Below, piece after piece: positions 16,374-24,867 of a stretch of DNA of 41,727 bases. Below the pieces are notes generated by a model, which was given only the letters and a program-made list of their open reading frames with translations, did not search any database and was not told the origin of the DNA. Source of the DNA: Deltaproteobacteria bacterium (GTDB lineage: Bacteria > Desulfobacterota > RBG-13-43-22); assembly GCA_016219225.1 (NCBI GenBank), contig JACRBX010000104.1, positions 1 through 41,727 on the forward strand, read 5' to 3'. The position numbers and the translations under genes were made by a program. Every line of letters begins with the position of its first letter. Position 1 is the stretch's first letter.

Positions 16374-17234
16374 TTACAACCCTCTGGCCAAAAAGACCCG
16401 GCCCCACCCTTTTTTTCTTAAACGGATAAAGGCCTCGCCGGCCTTGTATTGGTCCTCCCAGATTCCAAATACCGTAGAACCGCTGCCGCTCATCAGGGCC
16501 TGCAGGCACCCCTGCTCCTGTAAGGTCTTTTTAATTTCTCCGAGAATAGGAAAGGCGGGGAGGACCCATTTTTCCAGATCGTTTTTGATCTGTTCTTTCC
16601 CCGGTATACCCCCCTGGTCCTTTAAACTTTTTATATTAATTGTTTTTTCTTTTTGTGTCAACGGGAATTTTATCTGATGGTAAGCCCAGGCCGTGGAAAT
16701 TGAAAATCCAGGGAAAATAAGGACATACCACCAGGAGGACAAGGACGGCCAGGGTTCTATCCGTTCTCCCCTCCCCAAGGCTAAGGCCGTGCCGGGCTTT
16801 AAAAAAAAGGGGACATCCGAACCCACCTGGGCGGCCAAAGCCCCTAATCGATCCGGTGGAACCGGGTTTCCCAAAATATGGTTCAGTCCGGATAAGATTG
16901 CAGCCGCATCGCTGCTTCCCCCTCCCAGCCCGCCTCCCGGAGGGATCCTTTTTATCAGCCGGATTGATAAGGAAAGGGAACGTTCCAGTTCTTTTTCCAG
17001 AAGACTTATAGCCCGAATGACCAGATTGTCTTCATTTTCCAGTTCCGGATAGCCGGGACAACGGATTTCCCGGCCTCCGGTACCAGCCCTGATCCAGAGG
17101 CTGTCGAATAAGCCGACCGCTTGCATCAAAGAGCGGATTTCATGGTATCCATCAGGCCTTTTTCTTAGAATCTCTAAGAAAAGGTTAACCTTAGCCGGGG
17201 CCAGGATCTTAAAGCCTTCGGCTGGAATTTCCAT
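16374..17234 (-). CDS. ispE: 4-diphosphocytidyl-2-C-methyl-D-erythritol kinase
   Basis: A 286-residue GHMP kinase of the MEP isoprenoid pathway. APAKVNLFLEIL (12-23) holds the catalytic lysine, PPGGGLGGGSSDAA (98-111) is the ATP-binding loop with the catalytic aspartate D109, and LMSGSGSTVFG is the C-terminal motif. It phosphorylates the 2-hydroxyl of CDP-methylerythritol. The ATG begins directly after the htrA stop codon (no gap), so the two are probably co-transcribed. Confidence 0.96.
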   Translation of the reverse strand: MEIPAEGFKILAPAKVNLFLEILRKRPDGYHEIRSLMQAVGLFDSLWIRAGTGGREIRCPGYPELENEDNLVIRAISLLEKELERSLSLSIRLIKRIPPGGGLGGGSSDAAAILSGLNHILGNPVPPDRLGALAAQVGSDVPFFLKPGTALALGRGERIEPWPSLSSWWYVLIFPGFSISTAWAYHQIKFPLTQKEKTINIKSLKDQGGIPGKEQIKNDLEKWVLPAFPILGEIKKTLQEQGCLQALMSGSGSTVFGIWEDQYKAGEAFIRLRKKGWGRVFLARGL

Positions 17235-18704
17235 CTATTCGCTCAGGCGAAGGCTGACAAAAAGGTTCATCCCGCCCCGTTTTATCCGGAAAAGGATATT
17301 GCTCCCTTTTTTTATACTGCCGATCAGGTTTTGATACGTTTTCAAATCCTTGACCGGTTTTCGGTTTACTTCTTTGATCAAGTCCCCCTCCTGGATCCCG
17401 GCTTCCTCGGCCGGACTTCCCTCTTGAACCTGAACGATCAAGATGCCCGGTTCATAATCCACCCTGAGACGGCGGGCCAGTTCAGGGGTAAATTCCTGAA
17501 CAAAGATACCCAAAGCTTCTTTGGATTGGGAACCGCCGGAGGCCATTTTTTTGTCCTCCAATTCCTGGATTTGGACCTGGAATACGAGGGATTTGCCTTC
17601 CCGCAGGACCTTCACTTCAACGGATTTCCCTACCGGAACGGCCGCCACTAATCTCGGCAGTTCATTCATCTCCTTGATCGGTTTCCGATCGAATTCGATT
17701 ATGATATCCCCGGGTTTTATACCGACCTTTTCAGCCGGACTTCCGGCCGTTACATCACCTACTAAAGCCCCGGACTCCTCCTTTAGATTGAAGGCCTTGG
17801 CCAGATCCGGAGTAACTTTTTGAATCATAACCCCCAACCAGCCCCGGGTAACCTTACCTTTCTCTTTTAATTGAGAAATCAATTCCTTGGCTGTATTGAT
17901 GGGTATGGCAAAGCCGATCCCCTGGCCTCCGGCAAAAATGGCTGTATTGATCCCGATCACTTCTCCCTTGAGATTGATCAGGGGTCCCCCACTGTTTCCC
18001 GGGTTGATGGAAGCATCGGTTTGAATAAAGTTGTCATAGGGTCCGGCGCCGATAACCCGGCCTTTGGCGCTGACTATGCCGGCGGTAACCGTATGGTCCA
18101 GGCCGAAAGGGTTACCGATGGCCATGACCCAATCGCCGACCCGGATTTCGTCGGAATTTCCCAGCCTAATGAGTTGAAACCCTTTCCAGGATTTGATCTT
18201 GATCAGGGCCAAGTCGGTTTTGGCATCCCGGCCGATCACTTTGGCTTCATATTCCTTGTGATCGGTTAAGATGACCTTTATTTCATCGGCATCCTCGACC
18301 ACATGATTGTTGGTCAGAATATAGCCTTCTGCGTCGAGGATGAACCCGGAGCCCAGACTCTTTTGTTTGTATTCTTTGGGCTGCTGGGGGGCATCCCCAC
18401 CAAAAAATTTTTCAAAAAAATCGTCCATCGGATTTCTTCGATCTTTCGGTCCCATAAAGAAATCAAAGACCCGGCCACCACCCTTTACCCTTTTCGTGGT
18501 ACTGATATTGACCACAGCCGGGGAAACCGCCTGGGCCAAATCGGCAAAGGAAGGGACCCCCCCGATGATTGGGACTTCCGTTTTCGCAGAAAGGGGATTG
18601 GTCCAGTTTAGATTGGCGGCGATAATCAGTCCGGCAATCAAAGAAAGCAGGGAAACCCCCATCAATGTCATTAAATAACGATGTCTTTTCCAAAGACTTG
18701 CCAT
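17235..18704 (-). CDS. Periplasmic HtrA/DegP-type serine protease with two PDZ domains
   Basis: A 489-residue protease-chaperone. An N-terminal signal/anchor helix (about 11-31) is followed by a trypsin-like domain with the triad H134 (TNNHVVEDAD), D164 (TDLALIKI) and S238 (NPGNSGGPL). Two PDZ domains follow, starting near GWLGVMIQKVTPDL and ALGIFVQEFTPEL. The Do-family Q-linker is represented by the stretch FDFFMGPKDRRNPMDDFFEK. It degrades or refolds misfolded envelope proteins. It abuts ispE downstream; a large imperfect hairpin lies just upstream. Confidence 0.95.
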   Translation of the reverse strand: MASLWKRHRYLMTLMGVSLLSLIAGLIIAANLNWTNPLSAKTEVPIIGGVPSFADLAQAVSPAVVNISTTKRVKGGGRVFDFFMGPKDRRNPMDDFFEKFFGGDAPQQPKEYKQKSLGSGFILDAEGYILTNNHVVEDADEIKVILTDHKEYEAKVIGRDAKTDLALIKIKSWKGFQLIRLGNSDEIRVGDWVMAIGNPFGLDHTVTAGIVSAKGRVIGAGPYDNFIQTDASINPGNSGGPLINLKGEVIGINTAIFAGGQGIGFAIPINTAKELISQLKEKGKVTRGWLGVMIQKVTPDLAKAFNLKEESGALVGDVTAGSPAEKVGIKPGDIIIEFDRKPIKEMNELPRLVAAVPVGKSVEVKVLREGKSLVFQVQIQELEDKKMASGGSQSKEALGIFVQEFTPELARRLRVDYEPGILIVQVQEGSPAEEAGIQEGDLIKEVNRKPVKDLKTYQNLIGSIKKGSNILFRIKRGGMNLFVSLRLSE

Positions 18705-18732
18705 AACAACGGCCTCCTGATTTATACGAAAA

Positions 18733-18823
18733 TAGGGTTCGAGGATTCCAGGAATCGAGGGTTCAAGGGGTTAATTCCAACGTTTTCCACTTGAATCCTT
18801 GACCCCTCGAATCCTGGAACCCT
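18733..18823. repeat. Long imperfect inverted repeat between DUF1844 and htrA
   Basis: Left-arm words GGTTCGAGGATTCCAGGAA and GGGTTCAAGGGG are mirrored by CCCCTCGAATCCTGGAACC and CTTGAATCC on the right, around a central AACGTTTTCC. RNA from either strand could form a hairpin of about 33 bp with mismatches. It could end the DUF1844 transcript or attenuate htrA. The arms are themselves built of short repeats, like other gaps in the window. Confidence 0.5.
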
Positions 18824-18827
18824 TTGA

Positions 18828-19223
18828 TTATTTTGCCCGGATGAAAGCCATCCGTAAATCATATAACATCCCTTCTAAAAGTTTCTGCTCATCTTCGCTT
18901 AGATTTCCCACGGTTTTTTCTTTTAGCATGTTCAGGGTATCAATAACGTGTTTGGCCAGAGGCAAATCCTTTTTTTTCTCTCCTGAAACCGGGTGGGGGA
19001 ATTCTCCTAAATGAAAGAGGACCTCGGTGCTTAAGTAGACGATAAAAGTAGAAAAATTAACCTCGGGCAAAGGAGGGTGGGGTGGGGGTTCTTTCTGTTC
19101 AACTCTTTCCTGGGTCGGTTCCTCTTGAGGAGTCGATTTTTTTTGCTCCGGTTCCTTTTCTGATTCCGAAAAAATCTTCCTGCGGTCCTTAAATACAAAC
19201 CCTTTTTCTTCGTTTTCGGACAT
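18828..19223 (-). CDS. DUF1844-family protein
   Basis: A 131-residue protein. The N-terminal 55 residues are charged and Pro/Glu/Lys-rich (low complexity); the rest matches DUF1844: VNFSTFIVYLSTEVLFHLGE, then LAKHVIDTLNMLKEKT and LSEDEQKLLEGMLYDLRMAF. The family is widespread in Desulfobacterota and has no known biochemical function. A well-placed promoter is seen at 19282-19310. Confidence 0.85.
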   Translation of the reverse strand: MSENEEKGFVFKDRRKIFSESEKEPEQKKSTPQEEPTQERVEQKEPPPHPPLPEVNFSTFIVYLSTEVLFHLGEFPHPVSGEKKKDLPLAKHVIDTLNMLKEKTVGNLSEDEQKLLEGMLYDLRMAFIRAK

Positions 19224-19281
19224 GGTCCGTTTCCCTCCTTGCCTGTCTTTTTATTCTTTTTTAGGGTTAAACTTAAATGCT

Positions 19282-19310
19282 ATAATAATGATGAATGATT
19301 AAAAAATCAA
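19282..19310 (-). promoter_or_regulatory. Promoter for the DUF1844 gene
   Basis: On the minus strand TTGATT (19305-19310), 17 nt, TATTAT (19282-19287). About 60 nt ahead of the DUF1844 ATG. Divergent from the promoter at 19355-19384. Confidence 0.6.
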
Positions 19311-19354
19311 TACTTCTCTCTCGGGCAGGACTGAAACTGAAAATCTACCCGGTA

Positions 19355-19384
19355 TTGACTATTGATCAAGGAAGAAGTTAAAAT
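19355..19384 (+). promoter_or_regulatory. Promoter for the DUF2905 gene
   Basis: TTGACT (19355-19360), 18 nt, TAAAAT (19379-19384). The start point would be about 35 nt before the ATG at 19426, with GGGGGA as the ribosome binding site. Confidence 0.6.
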
Positions 19385-19425
19385 AAAATCGTTTCTTAGA
19401 ATAATGGAAAAGTTGGGGGAAAACC

Positions 19426-19644
19426 ATGCAATCCGATGGTTTAGGGAAAATACTCATCATATTGGGTTTTATTTTGGTAATCGCAGGGGGCATTCTATTA
19501 CTTTGGCCCAAGATGCCCTGGCTAGGGAAATTGCCGGGGGATATCTTCTTCAAAGGGGATAAGTTCACCTTTTATTTTCCGATCACCACCAGTATCATTA
19601 TCAGCATTCTGTTGACCCTCTTTTTTTATCTCTTCAGGAAGTAA
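19426..19644 (+). CDS. DUF2905-family small membrane protein
   Basis: A 72-residue protein with two membrane helices (about 8-27 and 49-69) joined by PKMPWLGKLPGDIFFKGDKF, the typical DUF2905 core (GxLPGDIxxxG). The function is unknown. It is a single gene with its own promoter, followed by a tandem hairpin array. Confidence 0.88.
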   Translation: MQSDGLGKILIILGFILVIAGGILLLWPKMPWLGKLPGDIFFKGDKFTFYFPITTSIIISILLTLFFYLFRK

Positions 19645-19685
19645 ATGAAGGGTATAGGAATTTCCTTTTTTGGACGCAGATCGAC

Positions 19686-19760
19686 TCGGATCGGCTGAAA
19701 GCCGATTGAATTCGGATCGGCAGAGAGCCGATCGTGCAGTCGGATCGGCCGAAGGCCGAT
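19686..19760. repeat. Three tandem ATCGGC-loop-GCCGAT hairpins
   Basis: Three copies of a 26-28-bp unit, each beginning TCGGATCGGC. The hairpins are ATCGGC-TGAAA-GCCGAT (19690-19706), ATCGGC-AGAGA-GCCGAT (19716-19732) and ATCGGCC-GAA-GGCCGAT (19744-19760). Loops vary but stems are kept, indicating selection or templating on structure. A related single copy lies at 29695-29711. REP-like; it may also end the DUF2905 transcript. Confidence 0.75.
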
Positions 19761-19909
19761 TGTATTTCCAGGATTTAATTTGAAAACAAGTTTTAAGTTG
19801 CAAGATACAGGTATAGATTTCCGTCTTGAGCTTTCAGCTTTGAGCTTGTTTCTTGAATCTGCGGGTATCGGCGAAAATCTGCGTCCTAATTCAAGCGGTT
19901 AAAAAAAGA

Positions 19910-20404
19910 TTACGTCCGGTTGCCCGGGCAATATCGGGAAAGGATCCTCTGGATAATTTCCGAAGTGGAAATCGAAGGGACCAATTCCACCCTCCTTACC
20001 GCTCCTCCGTAAGTCCGGACCAGATCGGCCCCGATGATCTTGTCCAGGGACCAGTCGGCCCCTTTGACCAGGACCGCCGGCTTTATCATTTCTATCAGCT
20101 TTGAGGGGTCGGCCTCATCAAAAAGGACGATAAAATCAACACACTCCAGGGCAGCCAAAACCTCGGCCCGTTGGTCTTCCGATATCAGGGGGCGGTGGGG
20201 GTCCTTTATCAGACGAACCGATCGGTCACTGTTCAACCCGATAATCAGGCAGTCTCCCGAGGACCGGGCTTCCTGAAGATAGCGCACATGTCCCACATGA
20301 AGCAGATCAAAACAGCCGTTAGTAAAGACGATTTTTTGTCCCTTCTTTTTAAGTTCGGTTACGATGGGATTAAGCTGCGAAGGGGAGATAATTTTCTTTT
20401 TCAT
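19910..20404 (-). CDS. rfaE2: D-glycero-beta-D-manno-heptose 1-phosphate adenylyltransferase
   Basis: A 164-residue nucleotidyltransferase matching the stand-alone C-terminal domain of HldE. FTNGCFDLLHVGH (27-39) holds the HxGH motif, SEDQRAEVLAALECVDFIV follows, and the end motif is VPSISTSEII. It makes ADP-heptose for the lipopolysaccharide inner core. It overlaps comF by 4 nt (ATGA). The separate kinase half is not in the window. Confidence 0.93.
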   Translation of the reverse strand: MKKKIISPSQLNPIVTELKKKGQKIVFTNGCFDLLHVGHVRYLQEARSSGDCLIIGLNSDRSVRLIKDPHRPLISEDQRAEVLAALECVDFIVLFDEADPSKLIEMIKPAVLVKGADWSLDKIIGADLVRTYGGAVRRVELVPSISTSEIIQRILSRYCPGNRT

Positions 20405-21165
20405 TCAAATCCTACCCTGGCCAGGGTTAAAACATAAACCTCCTTGGCCCCGGATTTTTTTAAGACCCTGGCGCATTCATTGACCGTCGCCCCGGTGGTA
20501 AAGACATCATCGACCAAAAGGAGATGTTTGTCCGTTATTTCTTGCCGTTCTGTTACTTCAAAGGCCCCGCGGACATTTTTTTCCCGTTCCCGATGATCCA
20601 GCTGCACCTGAGGGGGGGTATTCCTGATCCGTCTGAGGGCCTTTATCAACACCTGTTTGTTATGGGTCTTTCCCAATGATTTCCCTAATAGAAGGGCCTG
20701 GTTGAAACCTCTTTTCCGGAGCCGGGTGGGGTGGAGCGGCACCGGAACAATGGCTTCGAAGGAAATATCTTTTAAATCCATTTTATTCCAGAAGCGGCTC
20801 AAGTGACCGGCCAATCTGAACTCTCCTTGATATTTAAAGCGTTGAATGGCTTTGGCCATAACCCCTTGATAGGCAACCGCTGCCCGGCCCCAGTCAAATA
20901 TGACTTTCTGCTGAAGGCAATCGGAACAGAAATCTCCGGTTGATCCTTCAGGAAAGGGTCTTCCGCAACGGAGACAGAAAGGCGTCTTTATCCATTGGAT
21001 ATCTTTAGTGCAGGCCGGGCATAGACCGGCTATTTCCCCTTCCTCGATTTTCGAAAGGGATCGGCAAAAAGGACATTTTTCCGGGAAAAACAATGAGATC
21101 AATCCGGAATGCCAGGCGTTTCTTATTCCATGTGTTCGATCAGGGACCTTCCAAATTGGGAACAT
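20401..21165 (-). CDS. ComF-family phosphoribosyltransferase-like protein
   Basis: A 254-residue ComF protein. N-terminal zinc-ribbon cysteines occur in [16 protein letters not shown] and CSDC, followed by a PRTase domain with [17 protein letters not shown] as the PRPP loop. ComF proteins take part in DNA uptake or recombination; the enzyme activity is uncertain. The ATG used here lies inside icd, a 43-nt overlap; a TTG nearer the CPFC motif is an alternative start. It overlaps rfaE2 by 4 nt. Confidence 0.88.
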   Translation of the reverse strand: MFPIWKVPDRTHGIRNAWHSGLISLFFPEKCPFCRSLSKIEEGEIAGLCPACTKDIQWIKTPFCLRCGRPFPEGSTGDFCSDCLQQKVIFDWGRAAVAYQGVMAKAIQRFKYQGEFRLAGHLSRFWNKMDLKDISFEAIVPVPLHPTRLRKRGFNQALLLGKSLGKTHNKQVLIKALRRIRNTPPQVQLDHREREKNVRGAFEVTERQEITDKHLLLVDDVFTTGATVNECARVLKKSGAKEVYVLTLARVGFE

Positions 21166-22319
21166 GAGACCTCATGGGCATCGTCCATCTGGCGGGCCAG
21201 ATCATAAGTGACGATTTTATCGGAGATAGTCCTTTGAAGGGCTCCATAAATCAAGTCGGCCGCTTCCTGCCAATTCAAATGCTCCAATAATAAGACACCG
21301 GAAAGAATCAAAGACCCCGGGTTTACCTTGTCCTGGCCGGCATACTGAGGGGCCGACCCGTGGGTGGCCTCAAAGACGGCACAATCATCCCCCATATTGG
21401 CACCCGGAGCCATGCCCAGCCCTCCGACCTGGGCGGCCAGGGCATCGGAAAGATAATCGCCATTGAGGTTGGTGGTGGCGATGACCGAATATTCTTCCGG
21501 GCGCAGGAGGCATTGTTGAAACATCATGTCGGCGATCCGGTCTTTGATAATTACTTTCCCGGAAGATCGTTCTTCTTCCGGTTGATTTTGCAGCTCTGCT
21601 TCGGTCAAGGTTTTATCCGAAAATTCTTCCCGGGCCAGCTCATAGCCCCAAGTGCGGAAAGCCCCTTCGGTGAACTTCATGATATTACCTTTGTGGACCA
21701 GGGTAACACTGGATTTATTGCGCCGGAGGGCATATTCAATGGCCCGCCGCACCAGCCGATTGGTCCCGGAAAGGCTGATGGGCTTGATGCCGATCCCCGA
21801 ATCGGGGTTTAATCGTTTTCCGGTTTTCTTTTCGATCCATTCGGCAAGTTCCTGGGATTCGGGACTTCCGGCCGGCCATTCGATTCCGGAGTAGACATCT
21901 TCGGTGTTCTCCCGGAAGATCACCATGTCCACCTTTTCCGGATGGCTCATCGGGCTGGGGACCCCGGCAAAATAGCGGACCGGCCTAAGACAGACATAGA
22001 GGTCCAGGATCTGCCTGAGCTGGACATTGAGGCTCCGGATCCCTTTGCCAACCGGGGTGGTCAAAGGGCCTTTTAAGGCCAAGCCGTATCGGCGGATTGC
22101 TGCCAGGGTCTCTTCCGGCAGCCACTCCCCTGTCCGGGAAAAGGCTTTTTCCCCGGCCAGGACTTCCAGCCATTCGATCTTGCGCTTCCCCGAATAAGCC
22201 TTGCGGACCGCCGCCTCCAAAACCGGTCGGCCGGCCTTCCAGATATCCGGTCCGATACCGTCCCCTTCGATATAGGGTACAACCACTTGATCAGGTTTAT
22301 CAGTTCTCCAAAAGGGCAT
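21123..22319 (-). CDS. icd: Isocitrate dehydrogenase (NADP-type)
   Basis: A 398-residue enzyme of the E. coli Icd type, converting isocitrate to 2-oxoglutarate. GDGIGPDIW is near the N-terminus, followed by the substrate loop [45 protein letters not shown] and [20 protein letters not shown]. Tyrosines and arginine corresponding to Y345, Y391 and R395 of E. coli are kept (APQYAG, TYDLAR), indicating NADP use, although K344 is replaced by Q. I start at the ATG before PFWRTDK with AAAGGAAAT upstream; the longer frame adds 15 residues foreign to the family. Confidence 0.96.
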   Translation of the reverse strand: MPFWRTDKPDQVVVPYIEGDGIGPDIWKAGRPVLEAAVRKAYSGKRKIEWLEVLAGEKAFSRTGEWLPEETLAAIRRYGLALKGPLTTPVGKGIRSLNVQLRQILDLYVCLRPVRYFAGVPSPMSHPEKVDMVIFRENTEDVYSGIEWPAGSPESQELAEWIEKKTGKRLNPDSGIGIKPISLSGTNRLVRRAIEYALRRNKSSVTLVHKGNIMKFTEGAFRTWGYELAREEFSDKTLTEAELQNQPEEERSSGKVIIKDRIADMMFQQCLLRPEEYSVIATTNLNGDYLSDALAAQVGGLGMAPGANMGDDCAVFEATHGSAPQYAGQDKVNPGSLILSGVLLLEHLNWQEAADLIYGALQRTISDKIVTYDLARQMDDAHEVSCSQFGRSLIEHME

Positions 22320-22383
22320 TATACTATTTCCTTTAATTTTTGTGAAAGATAGCAAAATCGGCAAATCAAAGCAACCGAAAGGA

Positions 22384-23187
22384 TTATTCGGGGAGATTTT
22401 TATTAAAAGCCGGTTTTCTTTTATTCAAGAAGGCCTCCAGGCCTTCCTGAAAGTCATCGGATAAAATCGTTAAGGCGAATTGGTCGGCATCCATGTGGGC
22501 CAGGGATTGGGGGGCGGCCGTCAGGGCATTGACCGTTTGTTTGGTCATGAATACCGGGGCCTGGGGTTTTTCGGTGATGATCCGGGCCAGTTCCAGGGCT
22601 TTTTCCAAAGAATGCCCTTCAGGGACAGCCCATTGGGCAAATCCGGATCGCATGGCTTCGGTGCATTCCACCTTTTCGGCTAAGATAACCCATTGCTTGG
22701 CTTTGGCCGGGCCCACCAGATTGACCAGACGGGGCAGGGAGCCCCAGCTATAATTCATCCCCAAATTGATTTCCGGAATTTGGATAAAGGCCGTTTCGGA
22801 CATGATTCGAAAGTCGCAGGCCAGGGCCAAAGAAACCGCCCCTCCGATGCAAAAGCCTTCCAGGGCGGCCAGGGTCACCTGGGGCAGGTCCTGCCAGACT
22901 TGGCACATCCGGGGGCCCTGTTCCAGCAACAGGCGGCGGCGGACCGACAAAGGTTCTTGAAGGGCCTGGGCGGTTTCCGGGTCCTTCAGGTCAACCCCGG
23001 CGCTGAAAAAGTCGGACTGGCCGTATAAAATCACGACGCTGACGGCCATATCCTTTCTGATAGTATCGGTAACCTCAATAAGTTCCCTGATCAGACCGCC
23101 ACATAAGGCATTCCGTTCCTTCGGTCTGTTGATTTGAACGATGAGGACCCGGGCCTGTTTGGTGATTTTAAGGAATTGATAGTCCAT
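22384..23187 (-). CDS. Enoyl-CoA hydratase/isomerase-family (crotonase-fold) protein
   Basis: A 267-residue crotonase-fold protein. Oxyanion-hole segments are FSAGVDL (61-67) and [19 protein letters not shown] (108-126), and IPEINLGM holds E139, matching the second catalytic glutamate of enoyl-CoA hydratase. The first catalytic glutamate (E144 of the rat enzyme) is replaced by V118. It may therefore be an isomerase, a thioesterase-like or another acyl-CoA enzyme rather than a true hydratase. The substrate is unknown. It lies 18 nt after the HEPN gene and 64 nt before icd on the same strand. Confidence 0.85.
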   Translation of the reverse strand: MDYQFLKITKQARVLIVQINRPKERNALCGGLIRELIEVTDTIRKDMAVSVVILYGQSDFFSAGVDLKDPETAQALQEPLSVRRRLLLEQGPRMCQVWQDLPQVTLAALEGFCIGGAVSLALACDFRIMSETAFIQIPEINLGMNYSWGSLPRLVNLVGPAKAKQWVILAEKVECTEAMRSGFAQWAVPEGHSLEKALELARIITEKPQAPVFMTKQTVNALTAAPQSLAHMDADQFALTILSDDFQEGLEAFLNKRKPAFNKNLPE

Positions 23188-23205
23188 AAATTTTTTCTGA
23201 CGTTG

Positions 23206-23619
23206 TCAGGGGCTCATCACCTCCGGTAACCGTTTAAGAATTTCCTGATTTATTGTTTTGGCTACTTGGAGTGCTTCTTCCGACTCCTCTTGAGAAGGTT
23301 CCTCTAAATCTCCTGGATATCGAAACTCCCAGGCATACTGTGTAAGGGGGGCCCCTTGATCAATCAATCCTTTGAGGGATGAATCTATTTCAAGGCATTG
23401 CTCGCCTATCTCTTCAATACTATGAGTTTTTCTAAAAGAGATATTATTCCAGACGAGAAAAGCTTTCAGAGCCTTTTCGGTTGCCTGCTGGGAATGATAA
23501 ACCACATCGGTCAAGATTGGAGGGATGGCAGTTAACGCATGTTCGGCTGATCTGATGTCAATAGATGCTTTCTTCAGCCAACCCTTGGTCTCTAAGACCA
23601 ATATGGGATCAGGCGGCAT
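23206..23619 (-). CDS. HEPN-domain protein of a HEPN/MNT pair
   Basis: A 137-residue helical protein matching the pfam05168-type HEPN domain: ETKGWLKKASIDIRSAEHAL, YHSQQATEKALKAFLV, KTHSIEEIGEQC and YAWEFRYPGD. In MNT/HEPN modules the HEPN protein is usually the toxin (RNase) and the MNT protein neutralises it. I do not see a clear Rx4-6H RNase motif (the nearest is RKTH), so catalytic activity is uncertain. It overlaps the MNT gene by 11 nt and is translated after it. Confidence 0.85.
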   Translation of the reverse strand: MPPDPILVLETKGWLKKASIDIRSAEHALTAIPPILTDVVYHSQQATEKALKAFLVWNNISFRKTHSIEEIGEQCLEIDSSLKGLIDQGAPLTQYAWEFRYPGDLEEPSQEESEEALQVAKTINQEILKRLPEVMSP

Positions 23620-23950
23620 AAAGCAGTTTCCCTTCCCGTTCTATTATAGAAGGTAAAGAGGATGGTATATGAAGGCGTTTGTCAAAGGCTGTTTTGGTCC
23701 AAACCAACACATCAGCGGCAGTCCGAGTTCCCCTTAGCACCTGGTAAGCCAAACGGCTTCGGCGTTTTTCAAGGGGAGCATCATCCGAGACAACGATCAT
23801 CAAGTCATAGTCACTGTCAGTATTGTAATCTTCTCGGGCTTTTGATCCAAAAAGATAAATCCTGTCCGGATGAAAGGCGGCTATCAAACGGCCTACCATT
23901 ACTTGAAGAATCCGATCTTCATTAATTAAATCAAAACCATTTTTTCCCAT
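23609..23950 (-). CDS. Minimal nucleotidyltransferase (MNT) of a HEPN/MNT pair
   Basis: A 113-residue DNA-polymerase-beta-like nucleotidyltransferase. GSKAR (35-39) and the metal-binding D47 and D49 in DSDYDL form the GSxARxDxxxxSDxD motif; a third acidic residue is likely D86 region in TAADVLVW. In MntA/HepT-type modules this enzyme AMPylates the HEPN partner. It is the first gene of the pair. Confidence 0.88.
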   Translation of the reverse strand: MGKNGFDLINEDRILQVMVGRLIAAFHPDRIYLFGSKAREDYNTDSDYDLMIVVSDDAPLEKRRSRLAYQVLRGTRTAADVLVWTKTAFDKRLHIPSSLPSIIEREGKLLYAA

Positions 23951-24051
23951 AGTTTTTATTGATATCCTTTGATAAGATCAAAAGTATAAAAGAAGCCAAG
24001 TGGGCGGTCAAGGAGAAAAAATTTTCTTTTTCTATTTTTCTATGGGCTCTG

Positions 24052-24078
24052 TAGGAGCGGGTATATAACCCGCTCCTA
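24052..24078. repeat. REP-like hairpin TAGGAGCGGGT / ACCCGCTCCTA
   Basis: Perfect 11-bp arms around a 5-nt loop, ATATA, in the gap 23951-24153. GTAGGAGCGGG-type palindromes are common dispersed repeats in proteobacterial genomes. It may act as a bidirectional terminator between the second MBL gene and the MNT gene. Nothing else is seen in the gap. Confidence 0.55.
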
Positions 24079-24153
24079 TGAGGGTTTTTATGCGTTACAG
24101 CGCCCTATGGAATATAAGGGGTTCGTTTAGAATGAGGCTAAAAGGAAAGGATT

Positions 24154-24774
24154 TCAACTAAAAAAAGGATTATGCCTTCTCTCCTGCCCGATGGTCGTAG
24201 CCGGGCCGTGGCCGGGAAAGACCCGGACGTCATCGCCCAAAACAAAGAGGCGATTCCGGACATAGGCAATCAGTTGGTCATAATCCCCGCCCGGGAAATC
24301 GGTCCGTCCGATGGAACCGGCGAACAGGGTGTCACCCACAAAAAGGTCTTTGGGCGTGTACAGGGAAATACCTCCCGGAGAATGACCGGGGGTGTGTATC
24401 ACTTCCAGGGTAATCTGCCCGAAAACAATCCGGTCGCCGTCTTCCAGGAGCCGGTCGGCCTGCGGAGAATCGTCGACCTGCATGCCCCAGACGGCGGCAC
24501 TGGCCGAAAGTTGGGACAGCATGGGGGCGTCTCCCTTATGAATCAGGATGGGTGCCCCGGTTTTGTCTTTTAAGGCTTTATTGGCCCCCACATGATCGAA
24601 ATGACCGTGGGTATTGATGATATATTTCAGTTGCAGGGACTGTTTTTGCAGACCGGCCAGGATCCGTTTGACCTCATCCCCCGGGTCAATGACCACGGCC
24701 TCCAGCGTTTTTTCATCCCCTAAAATAAAACAATTGGCCTGAATAGGTCCGACGACTAATGATTGAATGATCAC
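24154..24774 (-). CDS. Glyoxalase II-like MBL-fold hydrolase
   Basis: A 206-residue short MBL-fold protein of the YcbL/GloB-like group. THGHFDH gives H56, H58, D60 and H61; HTPGHSPGG holds the third histidine, FVGDTLFAGSIGRTDFPGGD the bridging aspartate, and VFPGHGPAT the last histidine. Likely a thioesterase for S-lactoylglutathione-like or other thiol esters. The exact substrate is unknown. A short gap of repeats (TTCGGAG words) separates it from livF of the second transporter. Confidence 0.88.
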   Translation of the reverse strand: MIIQSLVVGPIQANCFILGDEKTLEAVVIDPGDEVKRILAGLQKQSLQLKYIINTHGHFDHVGANKALKDKTGAPILIHKGDAPMLSQLSASAAVWGMQVDDSPQADRLLEDGDRIVFGQITLEVIHTPGHSPGGISLYTPKDLFVGDTLFAGSIGRTDFPGGDYDQLIAYVRNRLFVLGDDVRVFPGHGPATTIGQERRHNPFFS

Positions 24775-24867
24775 TGTAAAACCTCCTCTCTGAGTTCGGA
24801 GCTTAGAGTTCGGAGTATTGAGTATTTGGCTCCGAACTCCGAACTCATAACGCGCAATTTTTTTTAT

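Noticed and set aside
19686-19760. CRISPR array
   Set aside because: Three units of 26-28 bp look regular, but the units are hairpins abutting each other without unique 30-nt spacers, and there are no cas genes.
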